Positions 53,031-63,370 are shown, numbered from the stretch's first letter. The stretch is DNA of 64,000 nt from JAPPHA01 sp964291635 (GCA_964291635.2 OZ219890.1:1013283-1077282), one strand, 5' to 3'. The notes: generated by a model from the sequence alone, not told the origin. Made by a program: numbers and translations.

Positions 53031-53204
53031 ATAAAGAACCCCGAACTCAATCGTGAACGGGTGAGTAGTTACCACGGATGTTCCCTTGACAAGTAATGCG
53101 ATCATGATCGCAAAATGTATCGCTCTGAGTTGCACATAAGACCCGATGATTTCGACAGTTCATGATGCGCGATTTCGCGCCGAATTGATCCCCGGAGGAA
53201 GTCC

Positions 53205-54149
53205 ATGAACGTCCTGATACTGGGGCGAGGATCTGTTGGTCAAAGACACCATCGAAACCTGCATGCACTCGGTGCCAACAGTACGTTGTTGTCGTATTCC
53301 AGTTTTGTGAAGTTGCAGGACGAACCCGTTCGAAAATGCCTGGAACGGCATGATGGAGCGGTTGTCGCGACATCCACGCCAATTCGCCTGGAAGTCATTC
53401 GGCTCCTCGCGCAGGCCGGATTACCACTTTATATTGAAAAACCCTTGGCGTTCCGAAAAGATGACGTCAGGAATATCCACCAGTTGAGCAAGGACATTGC
53501 AGCCCGAAGCATGGTCGGGTTCATGATGCGGTATCACCCGGCATTCCGCTATCTGGCAGAACAGGACCTCTCGGGCATTTACCGTTTCGCTTTAAGGGTT
53601 GGCCATGATGTCCGGCGGTGGCGGCCCGGCCGGAAATTCAAAGGCAGTTATGGCGCGCTAGCGGACGGAGGAGGGGTTCTCCTTGACCTGTGTCATGAAC
53701 TCGACATGGCGGGAACGTTATTTCCCGAAGCCAGTTTGGATGGCGTGTCCTGTCTGGGCCATTCAGATTATCCCGCTGTCGATTTCCTGTCCAGGATCGA
53801 ACTGCGGACACCAACCTCCCTGGGAACCATTGCGATGGACTATCTTTCGCCTGTTGCTTTCAGGAACATTGACATGAGAGGCAGGGATTTCAGTCTAGAA
53901 TTTGATCTGATCAATGACAGGTATATCCACGGAAGTCCGGAAGGAGCGACCGAAATCCAATTAGGATGTGAGCGAAACTCAATGTTTCTGGATGCCATGG
54001 CCGACTTCCTGGATCTGATCGCCGGACGTGAACCGACTCGAAGTGCGGCTGTCCCCCGGCTGGACAATACGGCGGCAAGTTGCATGCTGATCGCCGAGGC
54101 GTGGGAATCCAGGGAATTCAACGGGTTCCTGACCGGAGAATTCGCATGA
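53205..54149 (+). CDS. Gfo/Idh/MocA-family sugar oxidoreductase
   Basis: 314 residues from ATG 53205 after GGAGGAAG. The N-terminal Rossmann motif is VLILGRGSVGQRHHRN. The catalytic-site signature LPLYIEKPLAF contains the E-K-P lysine. The C-terminal beta-sheet domain includes GGGVLLDLCHELDM with the usual 'H-x-x-D'. It opens a four-gene cassette with a CMP-sugar synthetase and an SDR. The set resembles nonulosonic (legionaminic-type) or other acidic sugar pathways for surface glycans. The exact substrate is unknown. Confidence 0.85.
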   Translation: MNVLILGRGSVGQRHHRNLHALGANSTLLSYSSFVKLQDEPVRKCLERHDGAVVATSTPIRLEVIRLLAQAGLPLYIEKPLAFRKDDVRNIHQLSKDIAARSMVGFMMRYHPAFRYLAEQDLSGIYRFALRVGHDVRRWRPGRKFKGSYGALADGGGVLLDLCHELDMAGTLFPEASLDGVSCLGHSDYPAVDFLSRIELRTPTSLGTIAMDYLSPVAFRNIDMRGRDFSLEFDLINDRYIHGSPEGATEIQLGCERNSMFLDAMADFLDLIAGREPTRSAAVPRLDNTAASCMLIAEAWESREFNGFLTGEFA

Positions 54150-54840
54150 TTGTAGGCCATATCGGTGCGCGTAAGGGTTCAAGGGTGTTTCTGGCAAGAA
54201 CATGAGACCGATATGCGGCCGCCCGCTGATTGACTGGTCGCTGGATTGCCTGTTCGATTCAGAACGCATCGATCACGTCGTTGTGTCCACTGATTGCGGC
54301 GACATTTACGCGCATAGCCTTGCCCGGGGGACACTGCCGATCGGACTGAGGCCGGACAGCCTCGCTACGGATACCGCGGCAAAATGGGATGTCTGGCGGC
54401 ATTCGCTGGCAGCTGTTGAAGAGCTCGTAGGTCAATTTTCGATATTTCTGGATCTGGATTGCACATCGCCATTGCGAATTCAGGAGGACATATCCGCCGC
54501 TCTCGATCTTTTCCTTTCCCGGTCACCGGACATGGTCATGTCGTGCTGCGTTGCAAAGGAAAACCCTTATTTCAATCTGGTCGAACCTGACGAAACCGGT
54601 TCCTTGAGGATCTCGAAAGAACTGCCGCATCCGGTTGTCGTGCGTCAGCAGGCCCCTTTGGTTTATGAGCATGCGGCTTCGACATACGTGATTTCCACGA
54701 ACTACCTTCGTGAGGCATCAGGATTGTATGAGGGCAGGGTAATCCCCTATGTCATGCCGCAAGAGCGATGCCTGGATATCGACAGCGAACTCGATTTCAA
54801 GATTGTCCAGGTTCTTTTGCAGGAAAGACTAAATGCGTGA
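54146..54840 (+). pseudogene. CMP-sugar (acylneuraminate) cytidylyltransferase, 5' frameshift
   Basis: ATG 54146 overlaps the previous stop (ATGA) and reads MIVGHIGARKGS. The nucleotide-binding loop 'G-A-R-x-G-S-K-G-x-x-x-K-N' then breaks and hits TGA. The next frame gives GVSGKNMRPICGRPLIDWSL and the rest: VVVSTDCGDIYAHSLARG, FLDLDCTSPLRIQEDISAAL, LDIDSELDFKIVQVLL. Loss of one A near 54181 explains it. ATG 54202 could start a 212-residue product without the CTP loop, likely inactive. A read error is the alternative. Confidence 0.75.
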
Positions 54841-55624
54841 TCAACTTGCCGGAAAAACGATCTTCGTTACGGGTGCGGCCGGCCTGCTTGGTTCAACATA
54901 CGCAAGGAGAATGCTTGCCGCCGGCGCACGCGTACTTGCAACGGATCTGGAAGGACACCGTTCGGATGCGCTGATGTCAGCACATGTGGATAATCCCGGC
55001 TTCCGGTTTGAACACCTTGACGTGAATGACGAAAGCCAGGTCGAAGGGATATTCCGAAAGCTTAGCAAGGACGGCTGGGAGCCGAATGTGGTTCTCAACA
55101 ACGCGGCGATAACCGGTGAACTCCTCATGGGAGCGGGCAAGGAGTTCCCCGAACTATCAAAAACGACTTTATCGGACTGGAATCGAACGCTTCAGACAAA
55201 TCTTACCGGCGCTTTTCTGATTGCTCGGGAAATGGACCGTGACGTCGTGGGGAAATATCCGTCGACCCTGATCAACGTTGCATCAATGTATGCGCTGAAT
55301 GGCCCACATCACGGGATTTACGAAGGGATGCCGTTTCGGTCTTTCCCTGCCTATTCTGCCTCAAAGGCCGGAATTCACGGTTTGACCGTTTGGCTTGCCG
55401 GGTACTGGGCCCGGCGTCGGGCGACGGTCAACACATTGGCACCTGGTGCCGTATTCAACGGGCACTCGGATGAGTTTCAGCGTCGGATCGGGGACCTCGT
55501 GATGTCGGGCCGTATGGCCCTGCCTGATGAGATCGCAGATACAATGCTGTTTTTGTGTTCGGCACAGGCGAACTACATCACAGGTCAAATGATCAACGTG
55601 GATGGTGGATTTAGCGCCTGGTGA
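54833..55624 (+). CDS. Short-chain dehydrogenase/reductase (PtmA-like)
   Basis: 263 residues from ATG 54833, overlapping the previous gene by eight bases. Rossmann motif TGAAGLLGSTYARRM, VVLNNAAITGE, catalytic Ser in LINVASMYALN and Y-x-x-x-K in FPAYSASKAGIHGL, and the C-terminal ANYITGQMINVDGGFSAW. The pairing with a CMP-sugar synthetase recalls the ptmA/ptmB genes of Campylobacter flagellin glycosylation. Whether this organism modifies flagellin is not shown here. Confidence 0.87.
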   Translation: MRDQLAGKTIFVTGAAGLLGSTYARRMLAAGARVLATDLEGHRSDALMSAHVDNPGFRFEHLDVNDESQVEGIFRKLSKDGWEPNVVLNNAAITGELLMGAGKEFPELSKTTLSDWNRTLQTNLTGAFLIAREMDRDVVGKYPSTLINVASMYALNGPHHGIYEGMPFRSFPAYSASKAGIHGLTVWLAGYWARRRATVNTLAPGAVFNGHSDEFQRRIGDLVMSGRMALPDEIADTMLFLCSAQANYITGQMINVDGGFSAW

Positions 55625-55799
55625 CAGCACTCATGGCCAACTGCGATTTGCGGCGGCAGGCGCGCTCCATTGAAAATATTTGCGAAAAACGGAGAAAGGG
55701 TTTTTCAAACGCCGAACATCGGCGGGTTCAATTGTGCGGTTGAGTTGCGGCGTTATTTGCAGTTTCGGTCCGTTTGCGCCAACTCCAAAGGATACGATC

Positions 55800-56756
55800 A
55801 TGACTCACATTGTTTACGGCATCGACGACAAATTCCTGCCTTGCCTCTTGGTGTCCATGTTCTCGGTCCTCGACAAAACGTCGGTGCCCACAAAAGTGAC
55901 AGTATTCACTGCCGGGAGGGCCTTTGATCATTCCGCAATCCATCAAATTGCCGGTCACTTTCCGCATGCGTCGCTGGAAATTCGCATCTTCGAACCCGAC
56001 GAACTGGCCGGTTATGGGAAAACGAACGTCGCTCAACGCTTTCCGCCGGTAAGCATGTTGCCGCTTTTCATCCCATGGCTAATCGACGACAAGTGCCTCT
56101 TCCTCGATGCCGACACGTTGGTGCTTCAGGATATCCGGGAACTCTATGGGTCGGACTTGCGCGGGTGCCTCATTGGCGCCACCCAGGCGTATCCCGCTGC
56201 CCTTAGCGTTCAGAAACACTTCCCTTCCAAGGCTCTGTCCCTCGGCTCTTTTGTCTCACTATTGTCGACAAAAAAGAGGAAAAAACTTCAACGGCTTGCC
56301 GATGACATCGGATTTACAATCGAGGAAATCGGGACAAAGTTCTTTTCATCAGGCGTGATAATTTTAGATACACGAGCCATCAGGCGCGCAGACCCGTCCA
56401 AAGTGCTGATAGACTTAAAGAGCAGTGACCACCGTCACGGGCGAACCATGCCTGACATGGAACGTCTAAATGAATTCTTCAAAGACCGTGTATGCTACGT
56501 CGACCTTAAATGGGACGTGCCAAAGGATATTTTGCCGTTCAACAGAATTTATACCCCCCCTCAATTCTGGGCTCAGGTTCGAGCAGCGATCCAAGACCCT
56601 GGCATCCTGCATTTCTCGAACATATTCGGACGCAAGTCCTGGCGCCGGCCGTGGTATAAACAACGGCACCGCTACCGCCTGTATCGTCAGGCGTGCCAAA
56701 ACATCGAAGACCGAACCGGCGTTTCAATAATTCAGATGTTCGATTCCAAAATGTAA
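55800..56756 (+). CDS. Family 8-type glycosyltransferase
   Basis: 318 residues from ATG 55800. The ORF could extend to 55680, but that part is not protein-like for the family. Opening: MTHIVYGIDDKFLPCLLVSM. The metal-binding D-x-D is in KCLFLDADTLVL. KFFSSGVIILDTRAI is the usual 'N-S/G-V-x-l-i-n' segment, and ILHFSNIFGRKSWRRPWYKQ fits the closing 'H-F-x-G-x-x-K-P-W'. It probably transfers a sugar to a surface polysaccharide or protein together with the upstream cassette. Confidence 0.82.
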   Translation: MTHIVYGIDDKFLPCLLVSMFSVLDKTSVPTKVTVFTAGRAFDHSAIHQIAGHFPHASLEIRIFEPDELAGYGKTNVAQRFPPVSMLPLFIPWLIDDKCLFLDADTLVLQDIRELYGSDLRGCLIGATQAYPAALSVQKHFPSKALSLGSFVSLLSTKKRKKLQRLADDIGFTIEEIGTKFFSSGVIILDTRAIRRADPSKVLIDLKSSDHRHGRTMPDMERLNEFFKDRVCYVDLKWDVPKDILPFNRIYTPPQFWAQVRAAIQDPGILHFSNIFGRKSWRRPWYKQRHRYRLYRQACQNIEDRTGVSIIQMFDSKM

Positions 56757-57208
56757 GTGGAAACCACCGAAATCCGTGGGGTCAAACCAGTGTCAGCACT
56801 CTGCGGCTGTTTTGGGGGCATCTGGCGGTGCGACTTCGTCGCCCCTACCAACGCAGCAGAGGGCCGATACAGTGGATGTTGAGGGTGACCAAGGAAAGAG
56901 CCATCACACGGGCAAAGCCCTCGGCCAGATCACCAAGCCGATGTTCATCCTTCGCGACATCGACCGGGTCGAGCTGCGGCCGGCGGTCGAAAAGCAAATC
57001 AACAAGATCGAACTCGCGAACAGTTTCACCCGGGCCATCGCGGTCGGAAATCGGCATGTCTTGAACACTCAGGAGAGGCACGGAGGAATTCAGCTGCGAT
57101 AGACTCGCCCATGATACGATTTTATCGGGTCGAATCCGGCAGCATCCGTGCCACCAAACACGGCGTACCCCACGGTTTTTTGGTGGTTCTAATGACGGAC
57201 AATCCAGG
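56757..57208. other. No confident gene
   Basis: ORFs on both strands of 56.8-57.1 kb overlap and have no family resemblance. The plus frame from 56776 (AVEKQINKIELANSFTRAIA) is protein-like in part only. No promoter or RNA recognised. Confidence 0.3.
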
Positions 57209-57556
57209 TCAGTCTCCGAGTAACCGGGCCATCATGTGCCGGATATGGTCCTGCCCGCCGAAGAATATTGCCAGTATACGGACGGTCCGGCGGTCGCTGT
57301 CGACATCAAACCAGTAGACTGCCCGACCGATGGTCAGGTGCCGCAGGCCCGTCAGGATATTGTCGTGTCTCTCGCCCCGGTGCGGTACGGCTGCGATGCG
57401 GTCCGCCGCCGCGCGGATCTCCAGAATCCGAGCCTCTGCATGGTCAAGCGCGTCCTCAAGGGCTTCGCCAAAGCCAAGATAGCTGTCGAAGAGGTGGTCG
57501 AATATCAGCCCGAAATCGCGTTCTGCCTCGTCCGAGAACTCAAGACGGTACGCCAC
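57209..57556 (-). CDS. parE: ParE/RelE-type toxin
   Basis: 115 residues from GTG 57556 (VAYRLEFSDEAERDFGLIFD). TTG 57577 would add seven residues. The centre EDALDHAEARILEIRAAADR and the end HLTIGRAVYWFDVDSDRRTV, RILAIFFGGQDHIRHM are typical of ParE-family toxins, which poison gyrase or cleave mRNA depending on the subgroup. It overlaps the antitoxin's 3' end by 17 bases. Intact. Confidence 0.85.
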   Translation of the reverse strand: MAYRLEFSDEAERDFGLIFDHLFDSYLGFGEALEDALDHAEARILEIRAAADRIAAVPHRGERHDNILTGLRHLTIGRAVYWFDVDSDRRTVRILAIFFGGQDHIRHMMARLLGD

Positions 57557-57815
57557 GCGCGCGCCGTTTCTCTGCAATCATCCGGTTCAGGCGGTTGTCC
57601 ATCCGTTCCGCACTGGCAAAGGCACCGGTACGGCGGCGGGCGAGAATCTCGCGCAGTGCTACGAGCTCCAGATCTTCAGTGTCAATACGCTGGCGCAACA
57701 GGTTGACACCTTGCTGGAAAACCGCGCTGAGGCTCCCGTAGCGTCCTGTTTTCACCAACTCCATTGCGAAAGCATGTTGTTCATCGGTGAGCGAAATCGA
57801 GGTTTTGACGGTCAT
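57540..57815 (-). CDS. parD: ParD/CopG-type antitoxin
   Basis: 91 residues from ATG 57815 with AGGAGG upstream. The N-terminal ribbon-helix-helix is MTVKTSISLTDEQHAFAMEL, YGSLSAVFQQGVNLLRQR. The C-terminal toxin-binding tail is basic (RMDNRLNRMIAEKRRARGV). It represses the operon through the repeats just upstream and neutralises the following ParE. Confidence 0.87.
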   Translation of the reverse strand: MTVKTSISLTDEQHAFAMELVKTGRYGSLSAVFQQGVNLLRQRIDTEDLELVALREILARRRTGAFASAERMDNRLNRMIAEKRRARGVPS

Positions 57816-57826
57816 ATGGGCCTCCT

Positions 57827-57860
57827 GCCACCAAGGTGGCACCAGGTAGCACCAATGTCA
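57827..57860. promoter_or_regulatory. ParD operator repeats
   Basis: GCCACC-AA-GGTGGC (57827-57840) is a perfect inverted repeat. Two further related boxes (ACCAGGTAGC, ACCAATGTC) follow on the promoter side. Ribbon-helix-helix antitoxins bind such short repeated half-sites. The repeat lies directly upstream of the ribosome binding site. Confidence 0.5.
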
Positions 57861-58157
57861 ATAATGGCGACACCGTTATTCGGGAATCGTTGCCCTGGTC
57901 TATTGGAGAGTGCCTGGCGCACGGCAGTTCCGAGGCCAGACGGCATTTGTCGAGGATCGCGAACGGATCGTTCCGGATTTCTGCGCCATCAGGTTGCCGA
58001 CAGGAAACCCGAACAGGTTCACCCGCGCCCGTGCACAGGCTCCCCGACCCGTGGCCTTGATCACAAATGCGGGTTGCAGCCAGCCCGAAAGCGCAGACGT
58101 CTCGCAGACACAGGTCGCGTTCCAAGTCAACGAAGCGTGGTGTTGGCCCGGTGCTCG
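57861..58157. other. No confident gene
   Basis: Upstream of parD and downstream of the autotransporter pseudogene. Both strands carry open frames without recognisable family. Nothing further seen. Confidence 0.3.
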
Positions 58158-60435
58158 TCAAAAGTGCTCGTCCAGCCCGTGAGCACCATCAAGGGCCGGA
58201 TCCTCATGCTTGCGGTGTCCAGGTTCGTGCGAGAGGACGGCACCGAAATGCAGGTTTCCGCGTTTGAGCGGCTGTTGCCAATGCAACTCCAGGTCCAGTG
58301 CCGTCCGCTTGGCTCGAGCCGAGGGTTACGGCATCGCGAACCACCTCGCCGGATTTCGTCCGCCCGACGGGGAGGTGAAGTTCCGCGTGACCGCTTTCGG
58401 TGCGCAGCGGCTGCGACAGGAACTCGGAACGCGCCACCGCTCCGGGTTGGCCGGCTGGCATGGAACGAAAACGCGCTCGTGGCAATGTCCGAAACGCTAT
58501 CCAGGAGACCGTCGCGCGCGCCAGCGTTCACAGTACCGGCCTCTGCGTTGAACCCCATCTGCCACGCGCCAAGCCGGGTATCGGCTTCTATGCCCGCGAA
58601 CGTCGTTCCCGCCGAGAGGTGCCCGAAGGCTCCGTCCGCCACGGCACCAAGCAGGGACCGCGGTTCCTCCGCCTGCCGACCCTGAACCTGACCGGGGCAT
58701 CGGAAAACTGCCACACGAGCGCCAGTAGCGAGGTGTCCGCCATGGTGGCCCGCTTGTCCATGCCCTCCGTGGTCAGCGCAGTCGCGGACAAGGCGGCCGT
58801 GATCGGGAAAGTCAGGACGAGGCTCTGATCGGCAAGCCCGAAATGGCTCGCGCGCATCGTGGCAGAACCCGTGGAATCCGTGAGGCGCAAGGCCGGAGTG
58901 GCCCCGTTTGACGTGGGTAATTCGCTGAACGGAGAATTGGCGTCGCGTCTTCCGGTGTGCGGTCCGGAGTCGGGATCGTCCTGTTGAGGAATTCCCGGAG
59001 CCGCGCGGCCTGGGAAGGTCCGGCCGCCAGCGTCGTGAGGTTTCCGGCCGGGCGCCAGAACGGCGCCCCGAGCGAATCGAACGCGACCATCTCGCGCCCG
59101 ACCAGCGACAATGCGACCGAATCACCGAAGGCCGTGCCGAGCCCAAGGCTCGTTTGCTGAAGCGTGGCGCCCGGACCGTTCACGCGGCCGCTGACCACGA
59201 CGGTCTCCGCGCCCACGGGTGACGTGGCAGTTCCGAGGTCCATCAGGCCGCGCCCGTAAATCTCGGCATCGGCATACGGACCGGTTCGGTCCGCTGTCTC
59301 GAGCAACCGCGCGAGGAGATCCGTGTTGGAGAGCTGCCCCCTGAAGAAATGCTTCATCAGCGCGAGTCCGCCCGTCACCATCGGTGCTGCAACCGATGTG
59401 CCACTTACTGTTGCAGCGCCGCGTCCTGGGCCGTCGCTGAAGGGTCCGAAATAGGCAACCCGAACGCGTTCTCCCGGAGCAGCGAGGCAAAACTCGGCCG
59501 CAATGCCGCAGCGGTTCGAGAAGTCGGTAATCTCGCCGTCCTGACCGATGGCCACGACGCTGACCGTGTCCCCCGGAGCTCCGGCAGGCGCGCGGTGAGA
59601 CCAGAAAGGAGGCCGGGCGACACCGCATCCACGACACCGTCGACGCATTCGACGACGGGCTATCGCTGGCGTTTCGTGTGCATTGCCCGCGGCCCAGACG
59701 AAGACAACCTTTTCGTAGGAGTCGGCCTGAGCGAATGTCGCCGTTGCCGCGGAGAAATGTTCCCGGAGCTCAGCTTCACTGAAGTTGTCGATGACACCGG
59801 AGACACCGAGGCTCAGGTTCAGGAAATCGATGCCCCGGCCTCCGTTATTCCAGGACAGAATCTCGTCAACGGTGTTCGCAAAATACTCGGATGTATCCGG
59901 AAGGTCGTCCAGCGTGATCGGATTGTAGAGTTCAGGCGCCTCTCCAAGAGGTATTGCGAACATGACAAGATCGGCGCCCCAGGCCACGCCCGGCGCATCG
60001 GAAGCCCAATCCGGATCGTCCTCCCCTGCGATGATACTCGCAACCGCAGTGCCGTGGGAAAGCTCGCTACCGTCCTCGTCACTGGCGCCCGGTAAGAAGC
60101 GTTCAATTATGTTCTTGTTACGGAAGGCGGGGTGAGCGTGATCGATGCCGGTGTCCAGAACGCCACGAGAACCCCTTCTCCTGGTGCGATATCGGGGCCG
60201 AACTTCAGTTCCAGATGCGCGTAAGCTTCGAGAGCGCGGATCGCTGCGAGGCCCCACTGCCGTTGAATGAGGGATCTTCCGCATAAGCTGTCGTTTTTTC
60301 GGCGGCAAGTTGCTGGAACTCCTCGCTTTCGAGGCAGCCGGCTTCAAGGGTGGAGATACACCCAGGCGCATCGCATGCGGAAAGCCCAATGGCTACCAGA
60401 GCAAAAGGGACGCACAGGCGGGGAAGTGAAATCAT
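58158..60435 (-). pseudogene. Autotransporter subtilisin-like protease, multiply frameshifted
   Basis: ATG 60435 starts a lipoprotein-type signal (MISLPRLCVPFALVAIGLSA, then C). In successive frames follow WGLAAIRALEAYAHLELKFG, the subtilase triad Asp in GVLDTGIDHAHPAF, His in ELSHGTAVASIIAG and Ser in VSGTSVAAPMVTGGLALMKH, a passenger stalk (SLGLGTAFGDSVALSLVGRE), and barrel-like strands (ALDLELHWQQPLKRGNLHFG) ending in Phe before TGA at 58158. At least five frameshifts occur, including two near 60165-60255 and one near 59620. Related full-length proteins are surface serine proteases of the NalP/SphB1 type. Confidence 0.7.
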
Positions 60436-61213
60436 GGGTTAATCCAACCTCAGTTAGAAAAGTTTCGGTGAAGCATGGCAATTCGGCCATTATTGCCGAC
60501 TTGCCGGAATCGACCCCAAAGGCCCGGTCAATGAACGGGCAGGAATGTTGCCCTGAATGCGAACTGTCCAAGCGGCTTGGTCCTCCTGAAAATCCTCGCC
60601 TATAAGGGCGGCGATAATGTCAAGTCGCCAAACCAACGATCGACAACCTGGCTGTTCAAGGCGATTACGGCCAAAAAGTGGGAAGAATTCAAGGAGATTC
60701 CGCACGGCGAGGGGCGTTTGTGCAGGCAAGCCCAGTAACCCGCGAAATCGAGCGGGAACTGGTTGTTTTCCACAACTTGTCAAACCGGCTTGGTGCCGAA
60801 ACCCGAGATCAACACATTTCGGCGGGGCTCCGCACCAAAAAATCACTCTCTCGTGTTGTCCAGCCCAAAACGCACCAGTATATTCCCTTCAATCAAACCG
60901 TGTGAACATCAGGAAACCACAAAGATCCGCTGGGGAAAGCGGCTGGCTTCGCCATTTCGGGCCTCAGAGCCAAGAGGTATGTGAGGTATTAGGTATCAAG
61001 ACTGGCGCGATCATATCATCGAATTCACGGATTCGCTGCTCCTGATGGAGGATGGGGAATCGGGCGATACCGCGCTGGATTTCATTCTGATGCGCATCGC
61101 GGAAGGATAGGATCAACGGAATGCCCGGCAAAGGATCAAATTGCTCCCTGTCCTTGCAGAGTTCGGCGGAGCGGAATTGGTGCAGCGACAGCGGCCAGGA
61201 TACGGAGGCGCAC
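60436..61213. other. Divergent intergenic region with unassigned open frames
   Basis: This separates the autotransporter (minus) and DUF1302 (plus) genes and should hold both promoters. A plus frame of about 70 codons (60530-60739; ILAYKGGDNVKSPNQRSTTW, LFKAITAKKWEEFKEIPHGE) reads like real protein but matches no family I know. No start with a ribosome binding site is seen. Confidence 0.35.
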
Positions 61214-63356
61214 ATGAGTAACGCACCTGGACGAGACACTGCCGGTCGTCTTCGCTTGGGAAAGAGAGACAAGTGGAAGCTTGCTGTCAAGGCCGCCGTA
61301 TATTTTCGGATCGCATCACGTGTTCCCTGGCATTGACGCTGGGCGCCGTTGCCATCGGGGGAATCCTGCAGGTACTGCCGGCCTCGGCGATCGAGTTCGA
61401 TGAAGGGGAATTGTGGGGAAGCATTGATACCACGCTCTCGCACGGCCTGACGTTCCGGGTCCAGAAGCGCAACGATGAACTGGCCGGTGATGTCAATGGC
61501 AACGACGGAAACCTCAACTACAAGCGCGGTCTCGTCAGTAATGCCTCGAAACTCACGATCGACCTGGACATCAACACGAGTGCCTTCGGTGCTTTGCCAG
61601 GACCTCCGGTTCATGATTTCGAAAACCTGAATGGAACCAGGGAACGCACGCCCTTGAGTGAAGCGGCGAAGGCGGCAGTAGGCAAGGATTCGAGCTGCTT
61701 GACGCCTATGTGACCACGGAGTTCGAAGCCGGTGACGCGTTCGTCGACATGCGGCTCGGGAAACATGTGCTCAACTGGGGAGAGAGCACGTTCATCCCGA
61801 ACGGGATCAATGCCATCAACCCCTTTGACGTGAGCCAGCTGAGGTTGCCGGGCTCCGAGCTCAGGGAAGCGCTTCTTCCGGTCTCGATGGTGTCGATGTC
61901 GGTAGCTCCGACTTACGCTTTGTCGCTGGAAGCGTTCTACAGCTCGACTGGGCCAAAACCGAGATCGATCCTGTCGGCAGTTACTTCTCAAGTACCGACT
62001 ATGCAGGACCGGGCGCAACGAAGGCAGTACTGACCACCATCATGGAAAGCCTGATACCTGACAACAAGATACAACAGGACCAGGGCTACGGTTTCGGGCC
62101 TTTCATGACACAATTCATCAATGCCGACCTTTCCGGCTATACGGTGATGCATCCCAGCTTGGAGTCGTCCCCTGCCACAGCCGGTCCAGCTTGCGTTCGA
62201 CCCGGACTTCGCATCCGTATTGCGGGGTCCCGACCAAACACCCGAGGATTCCGGGCAGTGGGGTCTCGCTCTGCGCTACCTGGCCGAGGAACTCAACCAG
62301 ACGGAGTTCGGCTTCTACTTCATGAACTATCACAGCCGCCTCCCGGTCGTCGGCGCGCGAACGGGAAGCCTGGATGGCATCCGGGGAGGCCTTGCGGCCG
62401 TGGATGCAGTAACGAGGGTTGACGCGGCCACCCGGACTGCCGTGACCACTATGGTGAGCGCTGCGGTCCAGGCATCGGTTCCCCCGGGAACGCCGCAGGC
62501 CGTCATCGAAAACCTGGTGGAAGAAGGGGTGAAAGCAAACCTCGAAGGTATCGCAGTGTACTCGCGGTCGACCGATACGCGAAGTCGGGAAACTACTTCC
62601 TCGAATATCCGTCCGACATCAAGCTCATGGGCCTCAGCATGAACACGGTTCTGGGCGCTTCGGGCTGGGCCCTGCAGGGCGAGTATTCGCTTCGCCTGGA
62701 TGCCCCCTTGCAAAGGGTCGAACGCGACGTACTCACGGAAGGTCTCGCTCCGATCGGAATGGCCCTGTTCCTGTCGGGCTGCGTGGCGGACCAATCGACG
62801 CCAGGGTGTGCCGGCGACCCGCAATCTGCATTGGCAGCATTGAACGGGTACCTCGGCAGTTACACACCGACGCCGGTCGTGGGTTACATCGAACGCGACG
62901 TGAGCCAGTTGCAGGCCACGGCAACCAGGGTATTCGGACCCACACTCGGTGCTGACGCCCTTGTTTTCCTGGCGGAGGCGGCCGTGATGCATGTCCACAA
63001 GATGCCGGACAAGCAGGAATTCCCCTGGAGAGTCCTGCCGGCGGGGTCCTTGCGACCGGACTGCCGATGCGGATGCCACGTCGTGGGGCTACCGGGTTGC
63101 GGCACGCCTCGACTACAACAACGCGATCGGATCGATCAATCTCTATCCGTACACGCAGTTCCTGCACGACGTCAGTGGCAACAGCCCCTCGCCGAGCGGG
63201 CCTTTCGTGGAAGGGCGGACCGGCCTTACGCTCGGTTTGAGGGCCGATCACCTCAGCAGCTGGCAGGCCGATCTCAACTACACGCGTTACGCCGGTGCCG
63301 GCAACGAGTTGAGCGACCGCGATTTCATCTCCGTTTCCCTCAAGTACTCGTTCTGA
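61214..63356 (+). pseudogene. DUF1302 outer-membrane protein, multiply frameshifted
   Basis: ATG 61214 follows GGAGG. Read across frames it gives a signal peptide (LALTLGAVAIGGILQVLPAS) and the DUF1302 start (ELWGSIDTTLSHGLTFRVQK, then GNDGNLNYKRGLVSNASKLT). Next come FVDMRLGKHVLNWGESTFIP, a long middle (QWGLALRYLAEELNQTEFGF, LMGLSMNTVLGASGWALQGE), and a C-terminal barrel strand set ending SDRDFISVSLKYSF with a terminal Phe. About six frameshifts are needed (near 61270, 61690, 61950, 62190, 62580 and 63050). DUF1302 proteins are porin-like and pair with DUF1329 proteins, as here. Confidence 0.75.
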
Positions 63357-63370
63357 GATCCCGCGAGGTC

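Larger units (their letters stand above)
50813..53072 (+). mobile_element. Complete IS66-family element with a methyltransferase cargo gene, 2260 bp
   Basis: Perfect 14-bp terminal inverted repeats GTAACTACTCACCC (50813-50826; complement 53059-53072) begin with GTAA, as IS66 ends do. The flanking CACGGATG (50805-50812 and 53073-53080) is a perfect 8-bp target duplication, also as expected. The element holds a DNA adenine methyltransferase gene followed, with a 13-base overlap, by a TnpC-type transposase. The usual tnpA/tnpB genes of IS66 are absent, as in the ISBst12-like subgroup. The flawless duplication points to recent insertion. Confidence 0.92.
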
